Assembly (NCBI GenBank): GCA_963576725.1
Contig: OY755237.1
Span: forward strand, 68,279,472 to 68,343,471
Direction: 5' to 3'
Source of the DNA: Azorinus chamasolen
Lineage: Eukaryota > Mollusca > Bivalvia > Cardiida > Solecurtidae
Length of the DNA stretch: 64,000 nt
Below are positions 22,617 through 33,070 of the stretch, in pieces. Made by a program: the position numbers and the translations under genes. Numbering within the stretch: the first letter of the stretch is position 1; each line of letters starts with the position of its first letter. A model generated the notes under the pieces. That model saw nothing but the letters and a program-made list of their open reading frames with translations. It made no database searches and was not told where the DNA came from.

Positions 22617-22768
22617 TTAACCTATTACCTCATAGGTTATTTTAGACCCAACCTCTTTGAATAAATATATTGAAAAATAGCTTTTTATTAGAAAATGGAA
22701 AAATAGAATTGTGTAGTTGTTATGTAAATGCTCTATTTATCACAAAGGTTTAGAAAAGTGACTTTTCA
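22617..22768. mobile_element. F3 MITE, partial
   Basis: Starts TTAACCTATTACCTCATAGG and contains GCTCTATTTATCACAAAGG, but the hairpin is reduced to one arm. It is flanked by inverted pieces of F8 (CTGTTCATGAGCAGTTAT on the left, ATAACTGCTCATGAACAG on the right). Confidence 0.65.
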
Positions 22769-23089
22769 TAACTGCTCATGAACAGTCTCAATAAAACCGA
22801 GACTGCTATTTCCTCTTTTTGCATTGCCGCTTTTGTTTTTAAAGTATTTCCTACTTTCAGAACTTATGTACTTCACAGCAGTAGGTGTTAAGTGCTTGTG
22901 TGGCGGCTATAAAAAGTCGCCCGTACTTCATTCTCAGTGTTGTTATTTTTCTGGTCCTTTGGGATCATTAGTTTCGATGTTATTAGTTTTGACAACTGCT
23001 CATGAACAGATTCAATAAAACCGAGACTGCAATTTTCTCTTTTTGCATTGCTGCTTTTCCTTTCAAAGGATCTACTTTTAGAACTTTAA
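22769..23089 (+). repeat. F8 direct repeat pair
   Basis: About 95 bp starting AACTGCTCATGAACAG with CAATAAAACCGAGACTGC and CTCTTTTTGCATTGC occur at 22769-22865 and again at 22992-23089. Between them lies TCTGGTCCTTTGGGATCATT, which recurs at 27912. Related pieces are at 27900-28040 and, in reverse, at 59215-59300. Confidence 0.75.
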
Positions 23090-23173
23090 CTAATTCATCA
23101 AAAAGCGTCAACATCAAGAAATGTTAGAAAATAATGACGTCATAAAAATTGATCAACTGAAGTTGTATAATGA

Positions 23174-23258
23174 CATATCGAGGGCTTGGTGCAAAACTAT
23201 TCTAACTCCTTCACAAAGTCAAGGAGTTAGAATAGTTTTGCACCAAGCCCTCGATATG
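23174..23258. repeat. Perfect 38-bp inverted repeat with 9-bp loop
   Basis: Left arm 23174-23211 (starts CATATCGAGGGCTTGGTGCA), loop CACAAAGTC, right arm 23221-23258. By eye the arms match at all 38 positions. It is unrelated to the MITE families described here. No stop-type T run follows, so a terminator is unlikely. Confidence 0.9.
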
Positions 23259-23603
23259 TACATAGGAGTTCTGTGTATTCGTACAAACTGTAGCATCCGA
23301 TCATTTATAATTACATAAGCACAAAGGAGACCCTGATCTGACGGTCCCTGAAGGAAATGGTGAATCACAGCCCCGTGGTATCATGATGAATAAACTAAAA
23401 CGTGTTTGAAAAATGAAATACATGCATTAGTATTCAACCACATTACAATAACAAAATGGGTAATCGTTGTGTAACCATAATATAACAATACATTATGTCA
23501 TGTCACTGCTTACACATTTGGTCAAATTTTGCATGATTCGAAAAGTCTAAAAACAATGTTCCGCAAAGCTGGTAAGTGTCAGTCAGATCAATCATTATTA
23601 TAA

Positions 23604-23875
23604 TGCAGCATAACTCGAATTTCGGGATAACTCGAACTAAAAATTCGATCCTTCCAAAACTTACTATACAGAATTGCTCTGAAATATATCACTATGCATA
23701 CCTAGATACACATGTGGTAGCTTAATGCAGGTCTGAAGTAATGTTAAAAGTTCCTACAGGAGCTTGAATGTTTTAGACCTGTATTAAGCTGTGGACTTGA
23801 GAAATTGTCCAGATAATAACTCGAACCTCTGTTATCTCGAAATAATTTGTTCGACACATCAAAGCTCAACTGAAT
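23604..23875. mobile_element. TIR element with ATAACTCGAA-type ends
   Basis: The left end reads CATAACTCGAATTTCGGGAT; the right end has TTATCTCGAAATAATTTGTT and CATCAAAGCTCAACTG, its diverged inverted complement. The middle is an F5b-type hairpin (GTAGCTTAATGCAGGTCTGA, AGTTCCTACAGGAGCTTG). It resembles Tc1/pogo-type MITEs. Confidence 0.6.
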
Positions 23876-23929
23876 GTCCGTTCTGTTTTCAAGATCGAAT
23901 CCGTTTAATATTAATATATAAATCTAAAT

Positions 23930-24965
23930 TACAAGCACTGCAGACCCAGGGGAGCCCTCTTGTACGGGTCTACATTATTTGCAAATGTCACTACACTTGT
24001 TTCAGATATCATTGTGCTCGATTCAAATGCTAGTGTACACTTTTGAAATGTCAATGTTTTAGTTTCAAATGCCAATATCCTCATTTCAAATGGCAATTTT
24101 CTCGTTGCACTTGTTTTCGTGCATTTCTATGGTTATTTTATATGATATAAAGCCTAAACGAGTTCGTGTCGTGACTCTAGGATATTTTCATTGCGCCTTT
24201 TAGGGTTGCAATGCCGTGTATATATTGCTAGACACTATAATATCCAAACCGGGTCCTTAAAAGTCAGCAATTGATTTGAAGTGAACGTTTTATACCATAC
24301 CAAAGCTATATTCATTTTAATGAGGCGAAAATATAAATAAATTCAGACATGTCAATAACCTGTAACCACATAATTATATTGCTAGAGGAATTATAAGAGT
24401 AGGAGATATCTGTGGAATAATTATGTACTTGTCGACTTTATGTTGATCTCATTTAATTGAGGAAGCAATAAAACATTTCACCAATAAAAGGTACACCAGA
24501 TAACGATTTTTTCACTAAATGAGAACAAAACGTAGGTATCTTGCATGTTTGTCATGCAATAAGGATACCCATATTAAATGACTTTCAACTATAATTTTAA
24601 CTGTTGTATTTCTGTAATAGTTTCATTGGGCTACGGTTTGGAAGTTTAGGCCCATAACATATTTTGTATTTATAGTTTTGATATTATTGTAGACGCAGGA
24701 ATTGCTAAGCGTTGTATTTAAATCTGGCTTCGTATAATTATGTTGAATGACAAAATATTAACGCAAGGATAATTATAATATTCTTAAACATATCACATTT
24801 TAAGTGACATCCTCTCTCAAATAATTCAATACGCAATTTCATTAGTTCAACCAAACAGTTTAGAAGAACGGCATCTTCGTTTATTATTTTAAAACTGGAA
24901 ATTTGTGTTTGTAAGCAACAGTGATGCGCCCGTTGTGGTGCTTGCCCAGCTGCATGTAAATTTCC
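23930..24965. other. No recognised gene
   Basis: AT-rich. A short F6-like trace (GCAGACCCAGGGGAGCCC ... GGGTCTACATTATTTGCAAA) lies at 23940-23985. Nothing else is identifiable. Confidence 0.4.
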
Positions 24966-25435
24966 TAAGGCATTTGACCTTGACCGTGTGCTTGCGGGCA
25001 GAATGGACAGGGTGCGTAATGAAAGTAAAGATGGTGTTTAATGTGTATCTGCAATTCCATGGCAATAGCTACAGCGGTTAGGGAGATTTAAGACAATGAA
25101 AAAACTGTGACAATTAACTGCACGTACATGTGACAACCAAATGTAAAATAAAATTCCTAAAGTAATTCCTAAGTAATTTGACCTTGACATTGGGATTGCG
25201 AGCAACTTGGGCTGAGTGCGCAATGAAAGTATGGATGGTGTTTAATGTGTATATGCAATTCCATGTCATTAGATATAGTGGTTAGTAAGATACAGGAAAA
25301 ACCTGTGAAAACCAACTTCACGAAAATGAGTGACACACGGACATACGGACAAACGGACAGATGGACAGACAGACGGACGGACATGTGCAAAACATAATGC
25401 TCCTGACTATCTTCAACGGGGGCATGATAAAACAA
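24966..25435 (+). repeat. Diverged tandem pair ending in a (GGACAGAC)-like run
   Basis: TTTGACCTTGACC with GATGGTGTTTAATGTGTAT and GCAATTCCATGGCAATAG (24968-25108) is repeated with changes at 25177-25311. A run of GGACA/GACGG variants follows (25337-25385), then ATAATGCTCCTGACTATC. I regard it as an ancient dispersed repeat. Confidence 0.6.
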
Positions 25436-26138
25436 ATATTTAGCCAGGAACGGAGGCATATTGCTCATTTGTCTGTCTGGTTTACAAAGTACATGTAGTT
25501 ATTAACCATTTGAATGTGGAAAATGAGTGCACTGTTATTTGAAAACAGTGTAGACACAGATCAGAACGTTCCTCGAGAAACCCTCTTATCAAGATCTTCA
25601 ATGCTAGTCATTCAAAATCCTCTGGCACATTTTACTCGTTAATACCGAAAACATGATTATTGAAAAAGGCCAGGCGGGTTTAGTGACGAAACCACTTTCT
25701 TTCTGTAGATTATTATGGAAAATGAACGACCTACTTCATTACTCCAAACAGGATCATTTAAAGACAAAAACAAGATGTCGCGTAAAATGCGTAAGTCACA
25801 CTCGTCTCGTATAAATACAATTCACTAATCAAACGATCAATGTTTGCATCTCTGTCAGGGCGAGATTCAAAATATGCCGGTGCCCAACGTGAACGGTGAA
25901 AACGTGTATGTTTTCCTAAACCATGGCATACATGCTGCAGATATATAAATAATACAGAAAGGAAGAGTAAACCGCCTCATGTATACACGTTTTATTCGTA
26001 ATTAGACACACATACATACTTTAACTGTGTGATTTCTGGTACATTTCCACTGCGAAATGGCTATTTTCAACATAGCTTCTCTGTCACATAATTATTTGCG
26101 CAAGTGTCCTATGCAATTGGAAGTTTGTAATTACTATA
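25436..26138. other. No gene; short F6-like trace
   Basis: GAAAACAGTGTAGACACAGATC and GAAACCCTCTTATCAAGATC at 25540-25595 look like a decayed F6 hairpin. The rest is featureless AT-rich DNA. Confidence 0.4.
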
Positions 26139-26490
26139 TACAGTGAACCCTCGTTACAACGGATGTGTTTGTTTCCAGACATTTTGCTGGTATAACGAGG
26201 TTGTCGCTATAACGAGTTTAAATATGAAAGGAACAATATGACCAGTGTTAAACTAATACCAACAGGTGAACGCTTAATGCAGAACACAAGAAGTGCCAAA
26301 AAACTCCCTTTGGGAGCTTTTTGCACTTCTTGTGTTCTGCATTAAGTGATCACCTGTCTTATTGGCATTGTCGTACCTATTTATTCAGTGGTTATTTAAA
26401 AGACTTAACGGTAATTTTGTTTCAATGCATACTGCCGGTATAACAAGGGTGCCATTGTTATGAATGCCGGTATAATAATGGTTCACTTAC
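26139..26490. mobile_element. TIR element, CAGTGAACCC ends, F5-like hairpin
   Basis: TA flank and left end CAGTGAACCCTCGTTACAAC; right end ATAATAATGGTTCACTTAC. Inside is a long hairpin: CGCTTAATGCAGAACACAAG / CTTGTGTTCTGCATTAAG with centre AAAACTCCCTTTGGGAGCTTTT. It is larger than F5 (about 350 bp against 207) because unique segments separate the TIRs from the hairpin. Confidence 0.75.
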
Positions 26491-26548
26491 ATTCAACAGG
26501 TCTTCTGAAGCGGTCATGTAATGAGTAAGTATGTGTATGTTTAAAAAC

Positions 26549-26760
26549 TTAACCCTTTACTCCATTGTTACACCTTTAACACCTTTGCATACCAAACGGC
26601 TCACGTAGGAGTCGTCTTGATCAGCGTCTGCTCTCTTATAATTCTGCAGTCTCTGCCATGGCCCAATTCCATATGTCATTATAAAAATTCAACTTATTAA
26701 TATCAATTTAAATTCATTATTTCTTACATGAATATTATAGTCATGGAATAATGGGCTAAC
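26549..26760 (-). mobile_element. F1 MITE, reverse, decayed
   Basis: TTAACCCTTTACTCCATTGT at the left. The hairpin is partly lost (ACGGCTCACGTAGGAGTCGT), and CATTATTTCTTACATGAATA lies near the right end, where TTAA has decayed to CTAA. Confidence 0.65.
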
Positions 26761-26925
26761 GCAAAATAATGTTATACAGAAAGTTCCCCAAGATTTTCCT
26801 GAATTACGGTCAATCTATAGTAGGCTTCAACCTGCTTAAACACAGAATCTTCCACGTGGCGTCGGTAAGAAATAGCTGATATACTATTTACAATGTGATA
26901 AATACGACTACAATCACGTGATTAT

Positions 26926-27150
26926 TTTAACCTTTTCTTTGTTAAATATTCGTGTAGGAAATAATAATATCATACATCTACTGATTTTTAAAATGACATA
27001 TGGACACATGATTGCTCGATATTGGTAGAACGTATAACATCAGATCTATTAAAAAATTATAAGTTCCTAAGCAAACCGAGCAAATCGTACGAGAGCCGTT
27101 TGCTCGCAGTTTGCAAAGGCATGAAAATGCTTCTGTATGAAGGATATGTT
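26926..27150 (+). repeat. F1 MITE remnant
   Basis: AACCTTTTCTTTGTTAAATA, ATTCGTGTAGGAAATAATAA, ACATATGGACACATGATTGC and GCAGTTTGCAAAGGCATGAA are in the order of an F1 copy, but most of the hairpin stem is corrupted. Confidence 0.5.
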
Positions 27151-27584
27151 TAATCTGCTTCTTATAGTAACTTTCTGTCTGATGTTAGTGGTGTATTGAG
27201 TGTTTTGCTGAGATCAGCAGTCTTCATATCAGTCAATAACGAACTTATTTGTCATCTTTATCTAATAACGTCCAAAATAGAAGCACCATTATATGTACTA
27301 CACCAATTATCGAATTCTCAGAGGAAATATTAAATAAAAATCTATTATGTTTAATATAATAAAACGACACTTTAAAATGGTTCGTATTCAAAATTGGCCA
27401 TCTTTTTTTCCAGATTTCCCTTTGTTAATTCATTAAAACGTATATTACATTGGCTTTTGAATAATATAATGTTTAATAGAATAAGAAAGGATTGTGATAA
27501 CAATAATTTCTTGTAATATACTTGGACTTTAGTACACGTGTTCCCGTAAACTATTTTGTGCTTTTAGTCCATTCTGGACAGCTC

Positions 27585-27700
27585 GATGAGACGTTTCTAA
27601 AGAGTTGTCATAGCATTGGCTTTGGTGGAGAAATGACGATTTTAGTATCTTGGTACGCATCGTTTTTGTAACGCTGGCGTTTACCAAGATCAGATCGAGG
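27585..27700. repeat. FE remnant
   Basis: GACGTTTCTAAAGAGTTGTC and GGCTTTGGTGGAGAAATGAC match the right arm of FE, followed by TTTTAGTATCTTGGTACGCA, the reversed left flank seen at 57326. Confidence 0.5.
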
Positions 27701-27899
27701 AAATACACTTTTTTCATTCAAATCCTCTCTGCCAATTATACTCCTCCACACATACGGTACGATGGGGCCATAAAAAGCTAAGAAATTCAATAACAACAGG
27801 CAATGGGGCAAAAAAGAAACTACGCATTACACTGTCTCTTTTATTCCTAACGCGAAACATGTATATCATAAGACATTATTCAACAAACCGTACTTAGTT

Positions 27900-28040
27900 C
27901 TCAGAGTTGTCATATTTTCTGGTCCTTCGGGATCATTAGTTTTGATGTTATTAGTTTTGAAAATTGAATACCGCTTAAGCCGGTGCTAGGAGGCGTGAGT
28001 AGTGTTGCACCTTTAATTGCTACTCATGAACAGACTCAAT
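27900..28040 (+). repeat. F8 fragment
   Basis: TCTGGTCCTTCGGGATCATT matches 22950, and CTACTCATGAACAGACTCAA matches the F8 direct repeat. GCCGGTGCTAGGAGGCGTGA between them is the complement of sequence at 59256-59275. Confidence 0.6.
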
Positions 28041-28985
28041 AAAGACTTCTTAGAGACTATGTACAAATCCTTCTCAGAAACGATGAGCATTTTTATACAT
28101 GTTTCAAATTACAGGAAAAAATAAGTTTGAACCACTTTCTATATAAATTACGATTAATTATCACGTGTTTCACATCACATACGCGCTAAATATAGTTTTT
28201 GCTACTTGTTCTGTGTCGTCTTTCTTTGTTGTTGTTTTAGCAAACAAGATGTAATATGGTGATATTTTCTATACAAAACCTCACGTGGAGCCATTTGACA
28301 GCTAACTGAAAGCGAAAATTAATTCACCAGAAACATTTGTCATTGGTATTTAAATTTATATCCAAGTGAATAGTCTAAATAAGTAATACGTCGCTATGAA
28401 AACCGTTTTATGTGCAATTACTGAACAACAAAAAATTACATATCATCTGATTTGTTACATATTGTTTTAAAAAGGTCATACGTAAATATAAATTGCCAAA
28501 TACAGTGATCAGACGCCAAACAACTCTGTGCTATGACATTGGTGCAATCTATTTGAAACTGGCAATCATTTACTTTTTGTACAAACTCTTGATAAATATG
28601 ATTGACTATACATCCAGAGTATACCTAGAGGACCCCACCCACAGGCCAAGGTATGCACTGGTCGTAATTCTTAATCAGTTTGCAAAATTAAGCCGTATAT
28701 ACTGAATAGGTTGTATAGAGTCTATTGAGGGATCATTCCATATTGAATATTCCATTTGAAAACGCAAAGGCTCGGAGACGATGGTTAGTAATAGGACGAC
28801 CGAACATCACCTTCCAGATACAGTACTATTCAAATAACATTCTCTACTGATGCTAACCCTTCACCACTTCATGGAGAATGTTGTATCTTAGGCTGTATAT
28901 GTTTTGTTTATGTTTTAAATTTGTCATCACCTTCTACTTTCAAATTATTTCCCTTTGTTGTTGTATAAGGTTTATACAGTATTCC
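28041..28985. other. No recognised gene
   Basis: AT-rich DNA. The 70-codon open frame at 28493 has no recognisable features. Confidence 0.4.
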
Positions 28986-29214
28986 TTAACCCTTTCCCTC
29001 ATATTGACGACTTTTGACGAGTCTGTAAAATTCACTTTGTGAAACCATTGTGATAAATAAAGCATTTGCTCCTATAGGAGCAAATGCTCTATTTATCACA
29101 ATGGTTTCAAACTACAAACTTCTAAAAATGTTCCTTTTCTCTAATTAATGCTCCTTTTCGGTAGATTAATTCAAAGAGGTTGTATCTAAAATAGCCTATG
29201 AGGTAATGGGTTAA
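28986..29214. mobile_element. F3 MITE, intact
   Basis: TTAA at 28986-28989 and 29211-29214. The hairpin GAAACCATTGTGATAAATAA / TTTATCACAATGGTTTCAAA has a perfect centre GCATTTGCTCCTATAGGAGC. The right end is GCCTATGAGGTAATGGG. This is one of the best F3 copies. Confidence 0.9.
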
Positions 29215-29449
29215 ATAAGTTGAGATCCGTCATTTTACCTCTGAAACGTCACTGCAATAAAACTAGGGAATATCATTTGCAATAAGAGTTTACATGTACA
29301 TACGACGAACATATTCGATGGGCTCAATGTCAATGAAACAAACATAATGAGTACATGTAATTCGGCACCAGGAAGAACCGTTGTCCGATACATATTTGTA
29401 TTAAATACGTTTATGACGATACGTATCCACCAACCTTTAGCATGCTACA

Positions 29450-29540
29450 GACACAAATGTTGTGTCACCTGTCAACAGCTTGTATCCAGATGTGAAACTA
29501 TGTAAACCGTCATCTGATTGGGATCCTAACAGCTGGTCAC
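29450..29540. repeat. F2 remnant
   Basis: CAACAGCTTGTATCCAGATG and GTCATCTGATTGGGATCCTA preserve the outer F2 arms around a corrupted centre. Confidence 0.45.
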
Positions 29541-29588
29541 TGTGTTTAAATTTTGAAAAAATATGAAATTTAAATTTATGCAGCTATA

Positions 29589-29693
29589 TTACCAAGAAAG
29601 GATTTAGAAGACTTTCAAGTTATTTAGAAGATAACTTCATTTTACCAAGAAAGGATTTAGAAGACTTTCAAGTTATTTAGAAGATAACTTCAT
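29589..29693 (+). repeat. Tandem duplication of about 53 bp
   Basis: TTACCAAGAAAGGATTTAGA ... AGATAACTTCAT appears twice in succession and is essentially identical, so the duplication is recent. Confidence 0.9.
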
Positions 29694-29924
29694 AGTAATA
29701 AAACACATACGTATGCATTAAAGATTACAATGCAATCTGATTTACCGTAGATCACACGATCGCCGGCATGAATTCTTACACGATTACAAATGTAATACGT
29801 AGTACATTATATCCTATACCCGTATAACATTCAACAACAAACTATCAGACTCAGTACTCAACGAGTGTCTACAATAATATGGAACTAAACAGTCATTTAT
29901 GCTTTATTCTCAAAAACTCAAGTT

Positions 29925-30131
29925 TATAGTAAAACCTATCTAAACAGTAATACTAGCAGAGAAGAATATAGACACTTTTAGGCAGGTAGCTGCTTAATGC
30001 AGGGTGAAAGTCATACAGAAATCTCCTAGAAGAGCTTTGTGTACGACTTTTACCCTGCATTAAACACCACCTGTCTCCAAGACCGATATTTATACTAAAT
30101 GGAACGTCCACTTTAGAAAGGTTTAACTGTA
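29925..30131. mobile_element. F5b MITE
   Basis: TIRs ATAGTAAAACCTATCTAAAC and CTTTAGAAAGGTTTAACTG. Hairpin arms CTTAATGCAGGGTGAAAGTC and GACTTTTACCCTGCATTAA surround an eroded centre (TCTCCTAGAAGAGCTT). Confidence 0.82.
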
Positions 30132-30164
30132 CTATAATATATTCGTGAAACTGTTGTCGCACTA

Positions 30165-30250
30165 TTGACGGACTTTTATCATTGCAAACAAAATGGATCA
30201 AGTTTGGAGTAAGATAGTGTCTCATCAGGATCCATACTGAGTGACACTCG
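30165..30250. repeat. F2 remnant
   Basis: CAAACAAAATGGATCAAGTT and GTGTCTCATCAGGATCCATA are F2 arms with the central palindrome lost. Confidence 0.45.
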
Positions 30251-30280
30251 GATTGTGTTTTGAAGAAAGAAAATATAGTT

Positions 30281-30485
30281 TACAGTAAAACCTCTCTATA
30301 ACGGCCACTAAATTACACCAAGTAGTTTGTGTTAAAGATAGGTGGCTTAAAGCAAGCTGAAAGTAAAACAGGACGCTCCTATAGGAGCGTTCTGTTTTAC
30401 TTTCACCTTGCTTGAAGCAGCAACCTGCACTATATACCAACTAATTAACACAATTTAATGGCCGTCATAGAGAGGTTTTGCTGTA
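30281..30485. mobile_element. F5 MITE
   Basis: TIRs TACAGTAAAACCTCTCTATA and CATAGAGAGGTTTTGCTGTA; centre GACGCTCCTATAGGAGCGTTC with AAAGTAAAACAG / CTGTTTTACTTTCACC arms. It begins about 30 bp after an F2 remnant. Confidence 0.9.
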
Positions 30486-30492
30486 TGTTGTT

Positions 30493-30640
30493 TACCCCTT
30501 TAGTCACTGGATATTTACTCGTGTGAGACATAATGTGTGCATGAACAGTAATAATATATATTTATAAAGCCACGTGAACGATCAGACATATATAATCCAA
30601 TAAGCCGTCTGATCTGGGTCTCCGATGTTTAATTAAATGC
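30493..30640 (+). repeat. F1 remnant
   Basis: TTTACCCCTTTAGTCACTGG, CGTGTGAGACATAATGTGTG and AAGCCGTCTGATCTGGGTCT are F1 segments in order, with the left hairpin arm degraded. Confidence 0.5.
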
Positions 30641-30669
30641 TTAAATGTTAAATGCTACGAGCGCAAGGC

Positions 30670-30985
30670 AATAAGAAACCATCCTACCTTAATTCTGGTC
30701 GATATCAATTTCTTCTTTTTCTATGTAATTATCCTCTAACGTTATACATTTAGTCCAACGATATTCGTGCCAACTGTCCAGAACCGAAGAAGGTTTGATC
30801 TTTGAACGGATCCACCCCTCTACCGCTGCCACAACTTTTTTTTTAAGATCGGAAATAAAACATAACCACTAGGAGCTAATCGGGCGAATAGGCAGTATGC
30901 AATATTTTTTCATACCCGTTTCGCCCCACAGTTACCAATGAAACCTTGTAAGTGTGAACTCTTGTATTGTCTGACTGGAGAAGAA
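30670..30985 (-). pseudogene. mariner-type transposase C-terminal fossil
   Basis: On the minus strand: LLQSDNTRVHTYKVSLV (the DN of the second catalytic motif with its following HT), LHTAYSPD (third catalytic aspartate, SPD), APSGYVLFPILKKK, VVAAVEGWIRS, then in a shifted frame KDQTFFGSG, and finally RWTKCITLEDNYIEKEE with a stop. Order and spacing match mariner transposases (DNAR.H; YSPDLAP.DY.LFP.LK; AV..W; RW.KCI...G.Y.E). At least three frame changes make it dead. The first two thirds of the protein are absent; an F1 element starts where the upstream part should be. Confidence 0.85.
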
Positions 30986-31214
30986 CCCTTTTAGAGAGTT
31001 TACCTTTAAGTCTTTCACTTTTAATAATAATGGCAAGAATATAAAACTGTTTAACTGGCAGAAACTGTAGAATCGTATCTATATTACGCGGCCCTCGTAT
31101 ACCATAAATAAACAGAGCAGACCCTGGTTAGAGGGCTCCTATGGGAACTGTCTGATCTGGGTCTACTCTGTTTGCAAAGGTGTAGAAAGGCGTTTGTATG
31201 GAGTAACGGGTTAA
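30983..31214 (+). mobile_element. F1 MITE next to, perhaps inside, the mariner fossil
   Basis: The left end CCCTTTT abuts the mariner fossil. The hairpin centre GGGCTCCTATGGGAACTGTC lies between AACAGAGCAGACCCTGG and CTGATCTGGGTCTACTC. The right end is TATGGAGTAACGGGTTAA. TTAA is intact on the right; the left target reads TTCT on the complementary strand. Confidence 0.75.
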
Positions 31215-31629
31215 AGACATTTTTATTTATTCATAAATTGTTCGTTTTAGATGGGTTTTTACTGTAATTTTAGAAAAGTGGTTTGTGAAAGTGCCTTACT
31301 AATATATATTTAGAAATTTTCCAATGTGGATGTGTTTCTTGTCTAAATGTTATTTACAAAAGATGTTATCATTTGTAAGAGATAAATGCATAGCATTACA
31401 ACATAGCAGTATGGCACCAAACACTTCAAATGTCTTCAGATGAATAGTGTTACGCAGTATTGCCTGCGAGTCTTTCTGTTGTAAAAATGCATATCCTCAG
31501 GTTGTTTTATCTGGCGCCATGATTTTGACACTATCAGATGAGATTAATAAAAACATTGAGTAAATTTGAAAAACTGTCAACATGTTGAAATGTCCCTTCC
31601 CTGTTCATTTAAATGAATACTCTATAAAC
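31215..31629. other. No recognised gene
   Basis: AT-rich sequence before the minisatellite. The phrase AGATGAGATTAATAAAAACA with AACATGTTGAAATGTCCC resembles 12370-12430, hinting at one more old dispersed repeat. Confidence 0.35.
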
Positions 31630-32400
31630 AACGATGTTGTATGGCCTGTTTCTATGTATGTTACGATGTTATATGAGCTGTTTGTATGTATGTTTCGATG
31701 TTATATGAGCTGTTTCTATGTATGTTACGATGTTATATGAGATGTTTCTATGTATGTTACGATGTTATATGAGTTGTTTCTATGTATGTTACGATGTTAT
31801 ATGAACTGTTTCTCTGTATGTTACGATGTTATATGAGCTGTTTCTATGTATGTTATTATGTTATATGACTTGTTTCTATGTATGTTATGATGTTATATGA
31901 GCCTTTTTGCTGTATGTTACGATGCTATATGACTTGTTTCTATGTATGTTATGATGTTATATGAGCCTTTTTGCTGTATGTTACGATGCTATTTGAGTTG
32001 TTTCTCTGTATGTTACGATGTTATATGAGCTGTTTCTCTGTATGTTACGATGTTATATGAGCTGTTTCTCTGTATGTTACGATGTTATATGAGCTGTTTC
32101 TCTGTATGTTACGATGTTATATGAGCTGTTTCTCTGTATGTTACGATGTTATATGAGCTGTTTCTCTGTATGTTACGATGTTATATGAGCTGTTTCTCTG
32201 TATGTTATGATGTTATATGAGTTGTTTCTCTGTATGTTGCGATGTTATATGAGTTATTTCTATGTATGTGACGATGTTATATGAACTGTTTCTCTGTATG
32301 TGACTATGTTATATGAGCTGTTTCTATGTATGTTACGATGTTTTATGAGCTGTTTCTATGTATGTTACGATGTTATATGAGCTGTTTGATGTATCTTACG
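31630..32400 (+). repeat. 32-bp minisatellite, about 24 copies
   Basis: The unit is GAGCTGTTTCTATGTATGTT followed by ACGATGTTATAT. Two main variants alternate in blocks (CTATG against CTCTG), and the most uniform block is about 32030-32210. The period of 32 is not a multiple of three and every frame is broken, so this is not protein repeat coding. Confidence 0.93.
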
Positions 32401-32424
32401 AGTATGATCCAAACTAGCACCCAC

Positions 32425-32515
32425 ACTTTAACCCTTTACTCCATGAATTCAATAAACACTGACAGTATAAATTTTAATCATTGGATCAGGGCTGCAGGTC
32501 CAATATACAGATACT
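32425..32515 (+). repeat. F1 left-end fragment
   Basis: TTTAACCCTTTACTCCATGA is the F1 terminus; after about 30 bp the similarity stops. Confidence 0.55.
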
Positions 32516-32655
32516 AAAATCGTAATTTCTTCATCAAACCCTATACTGTAACCACTCGTTAGGGTCGTCTTGAAGATTCTAACGAGAGGTCACATCGTCA
32601 GAGTTTAGTGGAGAAATAAAGAAGCTATTCTGGAAAATGTTTAAATTTATGCATA
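32516..32655. repeat. FE palindromic MITE, decayed
   Basis: CTTCATCAAACCCTATACTG, CACTCGTTAGGGTCGTCTTG and AAGATTCTAACGAGAGGTCA form the hairpin; TTTAGTGGAGAAATAAAGAA completes the right arm. Confidence 0.68.
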
Positions 32656-32765
32656 TTATCTGGAACACTGATCGGATTGTTTAAGAAGGTATAATGATTG
32701 TTTATAATGACAGTATGAACTAGATAATGTGTGACCATGACACAATATGTATAAACATATGCATA

Positions 32766-32981
32766 GTAACCCTTTCGCTGCCAAAGTATGTCGTCTGCTA
32801 ACTTTGTCGTCTGCTACAAATTTTCTTTCTTTTGATTATCTTCATTTCTGTTTCAAAAACATAGTAACAGTAACAAACAGTTTGGATCCTGATGAGACGC
32901 CCGAGTTACTCGGCGTCTCATCTGGATCCAAACTGTTTGCATAGGTAATCACAGATCCGGCATTGGCAGCGAAATGGTTAA
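32766..32981. mobile_element. F2 MITE with CCCTTTCGCTGCCAA TIRs
   Basis: The left end CCCTTTCGCTGCCAA and right end TTGGCAGCGAAATGG are inverted. TTAA flanks the right end and GTAA the left. The centre CGCCCGAGTTACTCGGCG lies between GGATCCTGATGAGA and TCTCATCTGGATCC. The stem keeps the T/T mismatch described in the findings. GTCGTCTGCTA is repeated in its left part. Confidence 0.82.
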
Positions 32982-33070
32982 TAGATCCTGGTCAGCTACA
33001 GGAGCTGTCTGATTTAGATCTATTTTATTTGCAAAGGCGTTAAAATGTATTTATGGACGAAAGGGTTTAT
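32982..33070 (+). repeat. F1 right-half fragment
   Basis: GATCCTGGTCAGCTACAGGA, AGCTGTCTGATTTAGATCTA and CAAAGGCGTTAAAATGTATT lead to ACGAAAGGGTTT. It follows the F2 element without a gap. Confidence 0.55.

Noticed and set aside
23174..23258. Intrinsic transcription terminator
   Set aside because: The hairpin is far too long, no T run follows, and the DNA is eukaryotic with no gene upstream.
31630..32400. CRISPR-like array (regular 32-bp repeats)
   Set aside because: The repeats are contiguous without unique spacers, in an evident eukaryotic context: a minisatellite.
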